Assembly (NCBI RefSeq): GCF_036384435.1
Contig: NZ_DASVMI010000181.1
Coordinates: forward strand, 12,124-76,123
DNA: 64,000 nucleotides
Reading direction: 5' to 3'
From: GSA-30 sp036384435
GTDB lineage: Bacteria > Pseudomonadota > Gammaproteobacteria > Xanthomonadales > Rhodanobacteraceae
Shown: positions 40,798 to 50,350 of the stretch, one piece after another
Numbering within the stretch: position 1 is the first letter of the stretch
Layout of the letters: each line of letters starts with the position of its first letter
Program-made: the position numbers and the translations under genes
The notes under the pieces: model-generated
What the model was told of the DNA's origin: nothing
Database searches by the model: none
What the model saw: only the letters and a program-made list of their open reading frames with translations

Positions 40798-41814
40798 ATG
40801 AAGACCCAGACGGTCCTTCGTTTCCTGATGACCGCTACCGTGGTGGTGGTCGCCGCTGTCCTTGGCCATGCGTTGTGGCGGCACTATATGTATTCGCCGT
40901 GGACACGCGATGGTCGCGTACGCGCCGAGGTGGTGCAGATCGCCCCGGATGTCTCCGGCCTGGTGCGGCAATTGCCGGTCGTGGACAACCAGTTCGTGCG
41001 AAAAGGCGACCTGCTGATGTTGATCGACCAGGATCGCTATCGCAATGCCGTGGCGCAGGCGCAGGCCAATCTCAATGCCGCCGAGGCGAGTGCGCGGGCG
41101 GCGGGTGCGAACATCAGTTCGGCGCTGGCGGCCGCCGCGGCACGCAAGGCCGAATTCGAGATGCGCCAGGAGCAATCCGATCGTCGACAGAAGATGGGCG
41201 ACTTGATCGCCAGGGAAGATCGCAACGATGCGGTTTCCACGGCCAATTCCGCATTGGCCAGTTGGCACCAGGCGCAAGCCGGTGGTACACAGGCAAGTGC
41301 CGCCAAGGCGCAGGCCCAAGCCGCGGTGGAGCAGGCGCAGGTGGCGCTGGACCTGGCCACGCTCAACTTGCAGCGCACTGAAGTGCGTGCGCCGGTTGAT
41401 GGCTACGTCACTAACCTGGATGTGCGAGTGGGTGACTACGCCGCTACAGGCATGCCGCGTCTTGCGTTGATCGACAGCCATAGTTATTACATTTACGGCT
41501 ATTTCGAAGAAACCAAGCTGCCGCACCTGCGCATTGGCGATCCGGTGAAGATCCGCCTGATGAGCGGCGGCACGCACCTGGATGGCAAGATCACCGGGGT
41601 CGCCCGGGGTATCACCGATGCGGACAATCCCACTGGCAGCGACCTGCTGGCCAACGTCAATCCGACCTTCAACTGGGTGCGTCTGGCGCAGCGCGTGCCG
41701 GTACGTATCGCCATCGATACCGATACCATGCCCGAAGGCACGTTGCTCGCAGCTGGCATGACCGCGACCATCGAAGTGCAGCCGGGCCTGGCGGTGCGCA
41801 AGCCGGTGCCCTGA
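40798..41814 (+). CDS. HlyD/AaeA-type membrane fusion protein
   Basis: A 338-residue periplasmic adaptor. It has an N-terminal anchor (FLMTATVVVVAAVLGHALW), the biotinyl-lipoyl-like half VRAEVVQIAPDVSGLVRQLPVVDNQFVRKGDLLMLIDQDRYRNAV, a helical hairpin of about 100 residues rich in Ala and Gln, and the second half EVRAPVDGYVTNLDVRVGDY. The beta-barrel part includes TKLPHLRIGDPVKIRLMSGG. It would connect the FUSC permease with an outer-membrane channel, which is not in this operon. Confidence 0.93.
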   Translation: MKTQTVLRFLMTATVVVVAAVLGHALWRHYMYSPWTRDGRVRAEVVQIAPDVSGLVRQLPVVDNQFVRKGDLLMLIDQDRYRNAVAQAQANLNAAEASARAAGANISSALAAAAARKAEFEMRQEQSDRRQKMGDLIAREDRNDAVSTANSALASWHQAQAGGTQASAAKAQAQAAVEQAQVALDLATLNLQRTEVRAPVDGYVTNLDVRVGDYAATGMPRLALIDSHSYYIYGYFEETKLPHLRIGDPVKIRLMSGGTHLDGKITGVARGITDADNPTGSDLLANVNPTFNWVRLAQRVPVRIAIDTDTMPEGTLLAAGMTATIEVQPGLAVRKPVP

Positions 41815-41849
41815 TGCGCGCGACCCCTGCCTTGTGCGAACGGCGACCG

Positions 41850-43187
41850 TCAGATCTTTCCGCCGCGTAGCGACAAGCCCTTCAACACGTTCAAAGCTTG
41901 CGACAACGCATAGTCCTCGGTGGCGAGCTTGGCGTTCTCCGCGCTGCCATCGTTGTCGATATCCTTGCTGGCGTTGGCGTTCTCGTTGGCCAGATGGTTG
42001 CGCAGGTCGGCTTCCGAGCCGATCAAGGTGGCTGCGCTATCGGCTTTGTTGACGGTCAGATCGGCCAGCGCGATGTCTGGCTTGATGCCTTCGGCCTGGA
42101 TCGAGGTGCCGTTGGGCGTGTAATAGCGGGCCGTGGTGATCTTGACCGCATGGTCGGCATCCAGTGGTAGCACAGTCTGTACCACGCCCTTGCCGAATGT
42201 GCGGCGGCCGATGATCAGCGCGCGATGGTTGTCCTTGAGCGCACCGGATGTGATTTCCGCGGCCGACGCCGTGCCATTGTCGACCAGCACCACCATCGGT
42301 GCGCCGTTCAACAGGTCGCCCGGATGAGCGCTGAACTTGAGGTTGGAATCTTGCAGGCGTCCACGCGTGGTGACGATGGTGCCCGAGTCGAGGAAATCAT
42401 CGCTGACGCCGACTGCGGCGGTAAGCAGGCCACCCGGATTGGAACGCAGGTCGAGCACGGCACCTTTCTGCGGACCATTTTTCTTGATCAGCTCACCGAG
42501 CTTCTTTTCCAGGTCGCTGGCCGTGTCGTCCTGAAACTGGCTGATGCGCACATAGGCGTAGCCCGGTTCCAGTTCGCGCACCTTGACGCTGGTAACCGAG
42601 ATCTTCTCGCGCACCAGCGGAAAGTCGATTGGCTTGTCCGATTTTTCGTGCAGGATGCTCAACACTACCTTGCTGCCCGGGTCGCCGCGCAGTTTCTTGA
42701 ACATGTCGTCGATGTTTTCCGAGTCGACGACCTTGCCATCGATCTTGACGATGGTGTCGCCCGGCTTGATGCCGGCACGCGCGGCCGGCGTGTCGTCGAT
42801 GGGTGCGATGATGCGCAGCGTGCCATCGACCTGCAACACTTCGATGCCCAGGCCGGAATACTGGCCGGTCGTGTCTTCGTTCAATTCGGCCAGGCCGTCC
42901 TTGTCCAGGTACTCGCTGTGCGGGTCCAGTCCGGTGAGCATGCCGCTGATGGCGGCTTTCATCAGGGTCTTGTTGTCTACCTTCTCGACATAGGCCTGCC
43001 GCACCACTTCGTAGACGCGGCTGAAGTTACGTACATCCTCCACGCTGATGCGATCGGGGGCGCTGCTCGCCGTCGCAACGCTGGCCGCCGGGGCGGGACC
43101 GTCATGATCGTTACCTGGCGCGGTCTGTGCGTGCAACACAGGTGCCACGAGCAACAGGGCGAGCAGGCTTTGGGAAGGGAACCGCAT
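41850..43187 (-). CDS. S41 family carboxy-terminal processing protease (CtpA-like)
   Basis: A 445-residue periplasmic protease. It has a signal peptide (MRFPSQSLLALLLVAPVLHA) and a CTP N-terminal helix region (VYEVVRQAYVEKVDNKTLMKAAISGMLTGLDPHSEYLD). The PDZ domain is about 110-190 (GLGIEVLQVDGTLRIIAPIDDTPAARAGIKPGDTIVKIDG). The S41 core has the Ser308/Lys333 dyad in NGTASAAEI and GRRTFGKGVVQT. Length fits the CtpA group. It lies 103 bases downstream of envC on the same strand, a conserved pairing in many Gammaproteobacteria. Confidence 0.94.
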   Translation of the reverse strand: MRFPSQSLLALLLVAPVLHAQTAPGNDHDGPAPAASVATASSAPDRISVEDVRNFSRVYEVVRQAYVEKVDNKTLMKAAISGMLTGLDPHSEYLDKDGLAELNEDTTGQYSGLGIEVLQVDGTLRIIAPIDDTPAARAGIKPGDTIVKIDGKVVDSENIDDMFKKLRGDPGSKVVLSILHEKSDKPIDFPLVREKISVTSVKVRELEPGYAYVRISQFQDDTASDLEKKLGELIKKNGPQKGAVLDLRSNPGGLLTAAVGVSDDFLDSGTIVTTRGRLQDSNLKFSAHPGDLLNGAPMVVLVDNGTASAAEITSGALKDNHRALIIGRRTFGKGVVQTVLPLDADHAVKITTARYYTPNGTSIQAEGIKPDIALADLTVNKADSAATLIGSEADLRNHLANENANASKDIDNDGSAENAKLATEDYALSQALNVLKGLSLRGGKI

Positions 43188-43290
43188 GGAAAACTCCAGA
43201 TTGCCAAGGGGGCGAGGCGCGGCGGCCATCGGTCGGAACCGGTAAGACCGCGCCGGGACGTCGAAATTCACCGCTTCCGGGACGAGTCTA

Positions 43291-44481
43291 TCAGCGCCGG
43301 CGACCGAGCCAGGCGCGAGGATCGACGGGCTTGTTGTTCTGGCGCAGTTCGAAATACACGCCGGTATTGACGCCTGTGGGCGTACTGGCCGTGCCGACCG
43401 GTTGCCCGGCTTCGACCTGGTCGCCCACGCCACGCAGTAGCGATTCGTTGTTGCCATACATGCTCATCAGCCCACCGCCATGGTTGAGGATGATGAGCAT
43501 GCCGTATCCGCGTAGAAAGGCCGCGTATATGACACGGCCGCGCGCCACGGCCTTGACGTCGCTGCCTCCGGCCGCCTTGATCAGCACACCATTGCCATAG
43601 GTGTTGACGACTCCGCTGGCTGGCCAGGGCAGGTTGCCGCGGATGTTGGCCGTTCCCTTGCCCGATGGCGTGGGTGCTGCGGGGTTGGCCCGCGCGGCGC
43701 GCTCGGCCTCGCGCTGGGCATCGTCGATGGCCTTCTGCAATTTGGCCACCAGGTCGTTGAGCGACTGCTCGTTCTGCTTCAGTGCCGCCAGCTTCTGCGA
43801 CTGGTCCTTGTACTGGGCATCGGTCTGCGCGACCAGCTTCTGCTGTTCGGCGCGCTGCTGCTGCAATTGCCTGGCCTGGTCCTCGCGCTGGGCGCGGGTA
43901 TCCTTGAGCGCCTGCTGCTCGGCCTGGATCGAGGTTTCAAGATCTTGCAGCTTCGCCAGGTCGCCGACCAGCGTCTGGACGCGTTGCACGCGATCCTGCT
44001 GGAAATACTGCGAATAGGCCAAGGCCTGGGCGATGCGCGCGATGTCCTGATCACCCAGTAGCAGGCGCATGTCCGAACCGCGGCCAAGGGTATAGGTGGC
44101 ACGCAGCAGATCGGCAATGGCGGCCTTCTGGCCGTCGAGATTCTTTTTCAGGTCCGCGCGTTGCTGCTGTAACTGGTCGAGCTGCTTCTGCTTGTCGGCC
44201 AGGGCATTGTCGGTCTCGCGCACCGCCTTGGCGGCGGCGGCGACCGCCGTGGCACGCTTGGCCAGTTCGGCGTTGGCACTGTCGCGCTTGGCGGCCGTGT
44301 TGGCCTGGTCCTTGGCCAGCGCCTCCATCTTTGCGCGAACGTCGGCCAGCTTTTTCTGTGCGTCTGCCTGTTCGTTGCGGCTTTTGTCTTGCACGGCCAG
44401 CGCCGCGGGAGCCATGCAGGCGAGGGCCGCGGCGATGCCGAACGGTGCGAGGAGACGGAGGATCGAACGGATTGGTCGCAT
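43291..44481 (-). CDS. envC: Murein hydrolase activator EnvC-like protein
   Basis: EnvC activates septal amidases from the periplasm. From ATG 44481 the 396-residue protein has a signal peptide (LLAPFGIAAALACMAPAALA), a long coiled coil (about 30-260, rich in Gln, Lys and Ala) and a C-terminal LytM-like domain starting at GNLPWPASGVVNTYG. The catalytic His residues are replaced (GVLIKAAGGSDVKAVARGRVIYA, VYFELRQNNKPVDPRAWL instead of HxH), so it is a non-enzymatic activator, as in E. coli EnvC. It is followed by ctpA. Confidence 0.9.
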   Translation of the reverse strand: MRPIRSILRLLAPFGIAAALACMAPAALAVQDKSRNEQADAQKKLADVRAKMEALAKDQANTAAKRDSANAELAKRATAVAAAAKAVRETDNALADKQKQLDQLQQQRADLKKNLDGQKAAIADLLRATYTLGRGSDMRLLLGDQDIARIAQALAYSQYFQQDRVQRVQTLVGDLAKLQDLETSIQAEQQALKDTRAQREDQARQLQQQRAEQQKLVAQTDAQYKDQSQKLAALKQNEQSLNDLVAKLQKAIDDAQREAERAARANPAAPTPSGKGTANIRGNLPWPASGVVNTYGNGVLIKAAGGSDVKAVARGRVIYAAFLRGYGMLIILNHGGGLMSMYGNNESLLRGVGDQVEAGQPVGTASTPTGVNTGVYFELRQNNKPVDPRAWLGRRR

Positions 44482-44583
44482 GCGGGGATTATCTCCGAGC
44501 CGTGTCGTCGCCGCGAGACGTTCACGCCCGGCGGCGTAGCATCGCCGCAATTTTTGTACGATTGCCGAGGGAAGGTTCGATCC

Positions 44584-46710
44584 ATGGGTTTGCGCCTGGC
44601 CTGCTTTGCCGCCCTCGCCGCCGCTTCGGCAGCGAGCCGCGCCGACGACGCGCCGCCAGTGCCGTCGTCGATTGCTCTGCCTGCCGTGCAGGTCAATGCG
44701 GTGCGCGTGGGGGTGCCGGCCTTCGATGTGCCTGCCTCGATCAGTCAAGTGGACGTGGCGCCCGGCCAGGCCGGCAAGCCGGGGGTGAACCTCTCCGAGA
44801 CCCTGGTCGGCGTGCCGGGTGTGCTGGCGCGTGATCGCCAGAACTATGCGCAGGACGAGCAGATATCCATACGCGGGTTCGGCTCGCGCTCCACGTTTGG
44901 CGTGCGTGGTGTGCGGGTGTACTCGGATGGCATTCCCGGCACCATGCCGGACGGGCAAGGCCAGGTCTCACATTTCAGCCTGGACGCGGCCGATCGCGTC
45001 GACGTGCTGCGGGGGCCGTTTTCCGCGCTGTATGGCAATTCATCCGGCGGTGTGGTGCAGCTATGGAGTGCTGACGGTACCGTCCCTGCGCAGACGCGCC
45101 TGGGCTTGTTCGGCGGCAGCAACGGCACTTATCGGGCCGGTGCGTCCACGCGCGGCGTCGATGGCGCCATGAACTACAACATCGCCGTGTCGCATTTCCA
45201 GACCGAAGGCTACCGGGATCACAGCAAGGCCGAGCGCGAATCGGGTAACGCCAAGCTGGGCTTCGACCTGGGACAGGGGCGCAAGCTCACGCTGGTGCTC
45301 AATACCGTATCGTTGCCCAGTGCCGAAGACCCGCTTGGCCTGACCAGGGCCCAGTTCCAGGCCGACCCGCGCCAGGCGACCGCCTCGGCCTTCCAATACG
45401 ACACGCGCAAGAGCGTGCACCAGATGCAGGGTGGGCTGATCTATGAGCAGCCGCTCGGTGCCAACGACCAGTTGCGACTCATGGGCTATTACGGCAGCCG
45501 CGACGTGCAGCAGGTGCTCTCGATACCGCCATCGGCACAGGTCAATCCGCTCAGTGCCGGTGGTGTGGTGGACCTGGCCGGGCATTACGGGGGTGTCGAT
45601 ACACGCTGGACGCATCACGGCGAACTGGCCGGTCGTCCGCTGGAACTGGTGGTGGGCATGAACTACGACGCGCAGGACCAGCATCGCCAGGGTTTCAATG
45701 ATTTCGTGGGTAACACGTTGGGTGTCACGGGTGCCTTGCGGCGCGACGAGGACGATAACGTCTGGAACTTCGATCAGTACGCGCAGCTTTATTGGCACTT
45801 CGCCGAGCGGTGGTCGGCATTGCTTGGCGTACGGCACAGCGTGGTGCATTTCATATCACGCGATGCCTATGTCACCGCGACCAATCCCGATGATAGCGGT
45901 GGCGCGCGCTACACCGCGACGACTCCTGTCGCCGGACTCGAATATCGCCCAGACGACAGCCTGCGCGTGTATGCCAGTTACGGCCGTGGCTTCGAGACGC
46001 CCACGTTCAACGAACTGGGCTACCGCGCCGATGGTGGCGCCGGCCTGGCGTTCGGCCTGCGTCCGTCGCGCAGTCGCAACCGCGAACTGGGCATGAAATG
46101 GCAAGCGACCCAGCGACTGGGGCTGGAGGCGGCGATATTTCGCGCCGATTCGCATGATGAGCTTGCGGTCGTGCGCAATGTAGGTGGACGTTCGAGCTAC
46201 CAGAACATCGGGCGAAGTCGCCGCCAGGGCGAGGAACTGTCGTTGCATGGCGACCTGGGCGCTGGCTGGCGCATGAGGCTGGGCTTCACGCATGTACAAG
46301 CCACGTTCGGTAGTCCGTTCATGACCTGCGTCAGTAGCGGCTGCACCGTACCCGACACACCCGTGCGTGCCGGCGCGCGTATTCCTGGTGTGCCAGAAAA
46401 CTACGGTTCGTTGCGCATCGAGCGCGGAGGTGATCTCGGCTGGCGCTATGGCGTCGAGGCGACCGGTGTGGGCGCGGTCACTGTCGACGACATCAATAGC
46501 GGCAGGGCGCCAGGCTACGCCTTGCTGGCTGCGGATGCGGGTTATGGCATGCCACTTGGTCAGACCGCACGTCTGCATCTGAGCGCGCGCGTGGACAACC
46601 TGCTCGATCATCGTTACGTCGGGTCGGTCATCGTCAATGAAAGCAACGGCAGGTTCTATGAACCAGGCCCAAGTCGCGGCTTCATGCTGGGCGCACAACT
46701 CGTGTTCTGA
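44584..46710 (+). CDS. TonB-dependent outer-membrane receptor (first)
   Basis: A 708-residue receptor. ATG 44584 begins a signal peptide (MGLRLACFAALAAASAASRA). The plug domain follows: VNLSETLVGVPGVLARDRQNYAQDEQISIRGFGSRSTFGVRGVRVYSDGIPGTMPDGQG, then VDVLRGPFSALYGNSSGGVV. The C-terminal half is a beta-barrel ending in an aromatic residue (GFMLGAQLVF). The TonB box is not clear-cut. The plug resembles FecA/FpvA-like receptors for iron complexes (inference). The gene is divergent from envC, with the starts 103 bases apart. Confidence 0.9.
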   Translation: MGLRLACFAALAAASAASRADDAPPVPSSIALPAVQVNAVRVGVPAFDVPASISQVDVAPGQAGKPGVNLSETLVGVPGVLARDRQNYAQDEQISIRGFGSRSTFGVRGVRVYSDGIPGTMPDGQGQVSHFSLDAADRVDVLRGPFSALYGNSSGGVVQLWSADGTVPAQTRLGLFGGSNGTYRAGASTRGVDGAMNYNIAVSHFQTEGYRDHSKAERESGNAKLGFDLGQGRKLTLVLNTVSLPSAEDPLGLTRAQFQADPRQATASAFQYDTRKSVHQMQGGLIYEQPLGANDQLRLMGYYGSRDVQQVLSIPPSAQVNPLSAGGVVDLAGHYGGVDTRWTHHGELAGRPLELVVGMNYDAQDQHRQGFNDFVGNTLGVTGALRRDEDDNVWNFDQYAQLYWHFAERWSALLGVRHSVVHFISRDAYVTATNPDDSGGARYTATTPVAGLEYRPDDSLRVYASYGRGFETPTFNELGYRADGGAGLAFGLRPSRSRNRELGMKWQATQRLGLEAAIFRADSHDELAVVRNVGGRSSYQNIGRSRRQGEELSLHGDLGAGWRMRLGFTHVQATFGSPFMTCVSSGCTVPDTPVRAGARIPGVPENYGSLRIERGGDLGWRYGVEATGVGAVTVDDINSGRAPGYALLAADAGYGMPLGQTARLHLSARVDNLLDHRYVGSVIVNESNGRFYEPGPSRGFMLGAQLVF

Positions 46711-47215
46711 GCGGTTGATGTTGCCATCGGGTTAAGCCGGAGGCACATCCATGTTGCGATGGAAGCATCAGTTCCCTTGCTTGAGCATGCTTCGCTAACG
46801 ATCTGTTCAGTTGTTTGGCAGTGCAACAGCAAATTCATGCTCGAAAAATATTTCGGCAATACCTGTCGCGTCATTCGCTCATGCAGGGAACGGTGCATGG
46901 GTTGCACCGATCCAATCGACTGTTAACACATGATTATTTCGACAGTGCAATGCAAGTCTGTGTCGTGTTGGTGCAAACCGCATTATTTCGTGGTGTGAAG
47001 CTGCGGAAAATGCCACGCGAAGATTTTGTGAATTCGAATTTTATTGCGTTGATCAACAACTTAGCGACCAGGTCATGGACTTGTGAGCTGAGCATTAAAG
47101 TGGAAGACTCAGGCGCACTTGACCGGCGTTTAGCTGTTCTTAATCCCCATTAAGAAACCCGGCGGGCCCCACAAGGGCGAGCAGATCGCTCTACAAATAA
47201 CGAGAGGATATTTCC
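46711..47215. other. Long AT-rich leader region before the second TonB receptor
   Basis: A 505-base stretch, noticeably more AT-rich than the genes around it. An open frame at 46815-47153 (112 codons) lacks family resemblance and is probably spurious. AT-rich promoter-like sequence is present throughout. The RBS GAGAGGA (47201-47207) precedes the receptor start. I recognise no RNA gene. Confidence 0.45.
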
Positions 47216-50002
47216 ATGAAGCGCAACAAGCTTGCCTTGGCGCTGGCCGGCCTGCTTTTGGCCCCGGTGGCCAGCACAGCATTCGCCCAGTCCGCCCAGA
47301 GCTCGGGTGACAGCGACCAGCAGAATGCCAAACAGCTGCAGACCATCACTGTGACCGGCTCGGCCGTTCCGCGCATCGACGTGGAAACGCCCTCTCCGGT
47401 GACCGTGCTCACTGCCCAGCAGATCGAGCGCAGCGGCCTGACCACGCTGTCCGATGTGGTGCGTTCGATCTCCGCCGACAACAGCGGTTCGATTCCGAAC
47501 GCCTTCGCTGCCGGCTTTGCTGCTGGTTCGTCGGGCGTCGCGTTGCGCGGCCTGACGGTGAACTCCACCCTGGTGCTGATCGACGGTCATCGCAATGCCA
47601 GCTACGCCGTGTCCGATGACGGCCAGCGCAGCTTCGTGGACCTCAACACCATTCCGCTCGCCGCGGTCGAGCGCATCGAAGTGCTGAAAGACGGCGCCTC
47701 GTCGCTATACGGCGCCGATGCGATCGCCGGCGTGGTCAACGTGATCCTCAAGTCGAGCTACAAGGGCGCCGAGGGCACGTTTGATGTGGGCACGTCGCAG
47801 CATGGTGGCGGCCTGACCCGCAAGGCGACGCTGCTGTTCGGTGGTGGTGACCTGGAGAAGGATGGCCACAACGCTTATGTGTCGATCCAGTACCAGAAAG
47901 ACAACCCGATCTACCTGCGTGATCGAGGCTATCCGTTCAACACCTCCGACACCAGCCGCAGCGGCGGTCCGGATAACCGTATCGGCAATCCGGCGAATTT
48001 CCAGGGCTCCACCGTTGGCTCGGTGACCCCAGCGACGCTCGGTACGCCGGGCGACTTGACTTCGGGCCAGCAGATTCCGGGTGCGCTGTCGCAGCCGTTG
48101 CGTGCCTGCGCCAGCAACACCGTCGCCGCCAGCGATCCGGCCGTGGGTAATTATTGCCTGCAGGACCAAGCCAACCAGTATGGCCAGGCCACCTATGCGA
48201 TGGAGCAGGGCGGCATCTACGGCCGCTTTACCGTCAAGCTCGACGACACCACGCGCGCCTATATTTCGGCCAGCTACTTCGAGACCAAGACGAACGCGCC
48301 GGGCAACCAACCGTCGCAGGTGGAAGCCAGCACGCCGATCAACACCAACAATATCGTGCTGCCGCCGACGCTCGCCAATGGCCAGTTGAACCCGAACAAT
48401 CCGTTCGCCGCCGCTGGCCAGTACGCGTTGCTGAATTACGCCTTCGGCGATATCCCGGTCGGTAACAACTACGACAACCATAACGTTCGCCTCGTCGGCA
48501 ACGTAAACGGCTCGCTGGGCGAGTGGGGTTATGACGTCACCACGGTGATCAACCACACCTGGCTCAACACCGACCAGTTCGGCTTGATCAACTACCAGGG
48601 CTTGTTGAATGCGATCAACACCGGTAGCTACAACTTCCTCAATCCTTCGGCCAACACCGACGCGGTACGCAAGTCGATCGCCCCGGGTTATTCGAAGACC
48701 TCGACCTCCGATCTCGATTCGTTGGACATCTCGGTCAACCGTACCTTAGGCCAGCTCGACGGCGGTCCGATCGGCTTCGCCGCTGGCCTGCAGGCACGCC
48801 ACGAGGCCCAGGACGATCCGACCCTCAACCCGAACTTCGAGTTCCTCGGCCTGGGTAACGCGCAGACCGAAGGCACGCGCAATGTGACGGGCGCCTACGT
48901 CGAATTCGACGCACCGCTGTTCCAGTCCCTCGAACTGGACGTATCCGGTCGCTACGACCACTACACCGATATCGGTAACGGCTTTACGCCGAAGATCGGC
49001 ATGAAGTGGAAGCCGGTGGACTGGTTCGCGCTGCGTGGCACCTACTCAAAGGGCCTGCGTGCTCCGTCGTTCGCCGAGAACGGCTCGAGCTCAAGCCAGG
49101 GCTTCACCACCTACCAACTGCCCAAGTCGGTAGCAGCGGCGTATGGCGGCAGCCTCTACGCCACCAACCCCTACTCGCTGGCCTTGCAGACCAACGCAAA
49201 CCCGAACATCAAGCCGGAAAAGGCCACCAACTTCACGCTCGGTGTGGTGTTGCAGCCGACCAGCTGGCTAAATGCTTCGATCGATTACTACAACATCGAG
49301 AAGAAGAACGTCATCACCTCGCCCGACGTGGGCTCGGCGCTGGATGCTTACTACCAGGGGCAGACGATTCCGGGCGTCACGGTTATCGGCGATAAGCCCG
49401 ATCCGGCAAACCCGGGCCTGCTGCCGCGACCGGCTGAAGTGATCGGCGAGTACATCAACGCCAACTCGCTCAAGACGACTGGTGTCGACCTCGACATCCA
49501 GGCGCATTTCGACTTCAACAACAACTGGCACTACATCAGCGAGCTCAGCGGCACCCAGATCTTCAACTGGGCTCTGACGCTTCCCGATGGTACGCGCCAG
49601 CAGTTCGTCGGCACGCATGGCCCGTACGCCCTGTCCTCGGGCGCAGGTACGCCACGTACGCGCGGTTCTTTTGCCAATACGGTGATCTGGGACAAGCTGA
49701 CCGGTACGCTGACCATGTACTACGTCAGCGGCTTGGCCAACTACGCGCAGGATCAGAGCGGTTTCGACCCGCTTAGCGTCCTTCCGCTGAATGGTCGCGT
49801 CGGTTCGTTCACCTACTTCGACCTGACCGGAAGCTACGCCATCAACGACCACATTTCGATTACCGGTTCGGTGCAGAACCTGTTCGACCGCAAGGCCCCG
49901 ATCGATGGTGCCAACTATGCCGCGAACAACTACAACCCGACCTACGATTTGGCTGGCGTCATTGGCCGGTTCTACAACGTAGGTGTGAAGGTCAAGCTGT
50001 AA
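47216..50002 (+). CDS. TonB-dependent outer-membrane receptor (second, Xanthomonad large type)
   Basis: A 928-residue receptor. It has a signal peptide (MKRNKLALALAGLLLAPVASTAFA), the TonB-box-like region LQTITVTGSAVPRID, the plug (PSPVTVLTAQQIERSGLTTLSDVVRSI, VALRGLTVNSTLVLIDGHRNASYAVSDDGQRSFVDLNTIPLAAVERIEVLKDGASSLYGADAIAGVVNVIL) and a 22-strand barrel ending YNVGVKVKL. IDGHR and LYGADAIAGVVNVI mark the large Xanthomonad family whose members often take up plant carbohydrates or peptides; the ligand here is unknown. A terminator follows at 50050-50084. Confidence 0.92.
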   Translation: MKRNKLALALAGLLLAPVASTAFAQSAQSSGDSDQQNAKQLQTITVTGSAVPRIDVETPSPVTVLTAQQIERSGLTTLSDVVRSISADNSGSIPNAFAAGFAAGSSGVALRGLTVNSTLVLIDGHRNASYAVSDDGQRSFVDLNTIPLAAVERIEVLKDGASSLYGADAIAGVVNVILKSSYKGAEGTFDVGTSQHGGGLTRKATLLFGGGDLEKDGHNAYVSIQYQKDNPIYLRDRGYPFNTSDTSRSGGPDNRIGNPANFQGSTVGSVTPATLGTPGDLTSGQQIPGALSQPLRACASNTVAASDPAVGNYCLQDQANQYGQATYAMEQGGIYGRFTVKLDDTTRAYISASYFETKTNAPGNQPSQVEASTPINTNNIVLPPTLANGQLNPNNPFAAAGQYALLNYAFGDIPVGNNYDNHNVRLVGNVNGSLGEWGYDVTTVINHTWLNTDQFGLINYQGLLNAINTGSYNFLNPSANTDAVRKSIAPGYSKTSTSDLDSLDISVNRTLGQLDGGPIGFAAGLQARHEAQDDPTLNPNFEFLGLGNAQTEGTRNVTGAYVEFDAPLFQSLELDVSGRYDHYTDIGNGFTPKIGMKWKPVDWFALRGTYSKGLRAPSFAENGSSSSQGFTTYQLPKSVAAAYGGSLYATNPYSLALQTNANPNIKPEKATNFTLGVVLQPTSWLNASIDYYNIEKKNVITSPDVGSALDAYYQGQTIPGVTVIGDKPDPANPGLLPRPAEVIGEYINANSLKTTGVDLDIQAHFDFNNNWHYISELSGTQIFNWALTLPDGTRQQFVGTHGPYALSSGAGTPRTRGSFANTVIWDKLTGTLTMYYVSGLANYAQDQSGFDPLSVLPLNGRVGSFTYFDLTGSYAINDHISITGSVQNLFDRKAPIDGANYAANNYNPTYDLAGVIGRFYNVGVKVKL

Positions 50003-50049
50003 GTCGTTTCCCGTGCTGGAGGCCTCCGGCATTGGTAACAAGTGAAACC

Positions 50050-50084
50050 AAAAAGGGCGCACCGGTCTCCGGCGCGCCCTTTTT
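50050..50084 (+). terminator. Intrinsic terminator after the second TonB receptor
   Basis: AAAAAGGGCGC (50050-50060) and GCGCCCTTTTT (50074-50084) form an 11-base-pair stem. The GC part carries a following T5 run. It lies 48 bases after the receptor stop codon. Confidence 0.85.
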
Positions 50085-50286
50085 GTTGGACCGGCATTTC
50101 GACAGTGTTCTCTCTCCTGGCGTATGGGTATTGCTTTCGCCGAAAAAGCGCCTGTTCCGTGTTTGAGCGCCGGGACTATGTTGTGTCTTGCATTCACGAC
50201 TGCGCCAAATAGACGTCCAGAAGCCCAAACGCCCTGCCTTTGACGCGACGCAGCAAGTGTGGTGTAGTCGGAGCTCAACTCGCATG

Positions 50287-50316
50287 GGCTTCGGTGCTTT
50301 GGCACCGAGGCCTTTT
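50287..50316 (+). terminator. Terminator-like hairpin in the gltB leader (possible attenuator)
   Basis: GGCTTCGGTGC (50287-50297) pairs fully with GCACCGAGGCC (50302-50312), with one U-G pair, loop TTTG, then TTTT (50313-50316). It is a complete intrinsic terminator 34 bases before the gltB start, without a gene of its own upstream. The rest of the gap 50085-50286 holds no recognised gene. It may attenuate gltBD or end a small RNA. Confidence 0.55.
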
Positions 50317-50350
50317 GCGCCCAGCAGACGCATCAGCCGGGGAGGCTTAG

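Noticed and set aside
42225..43370. A 381-codon plus-strand open frame
   Set aside because: It is antisense to the ctpA-like gene, whose PDZ and S41 motifs are intact; the shadow translation has no recognisable domain.
46815..47153. A 112-codon open frame in the leader of the second TonB receptor
   Set aside because: It has no signal peptide, no ribosome-binding site of note and no familiar pattern, and it lies in AT-rich control DNA. I treat it as chance.
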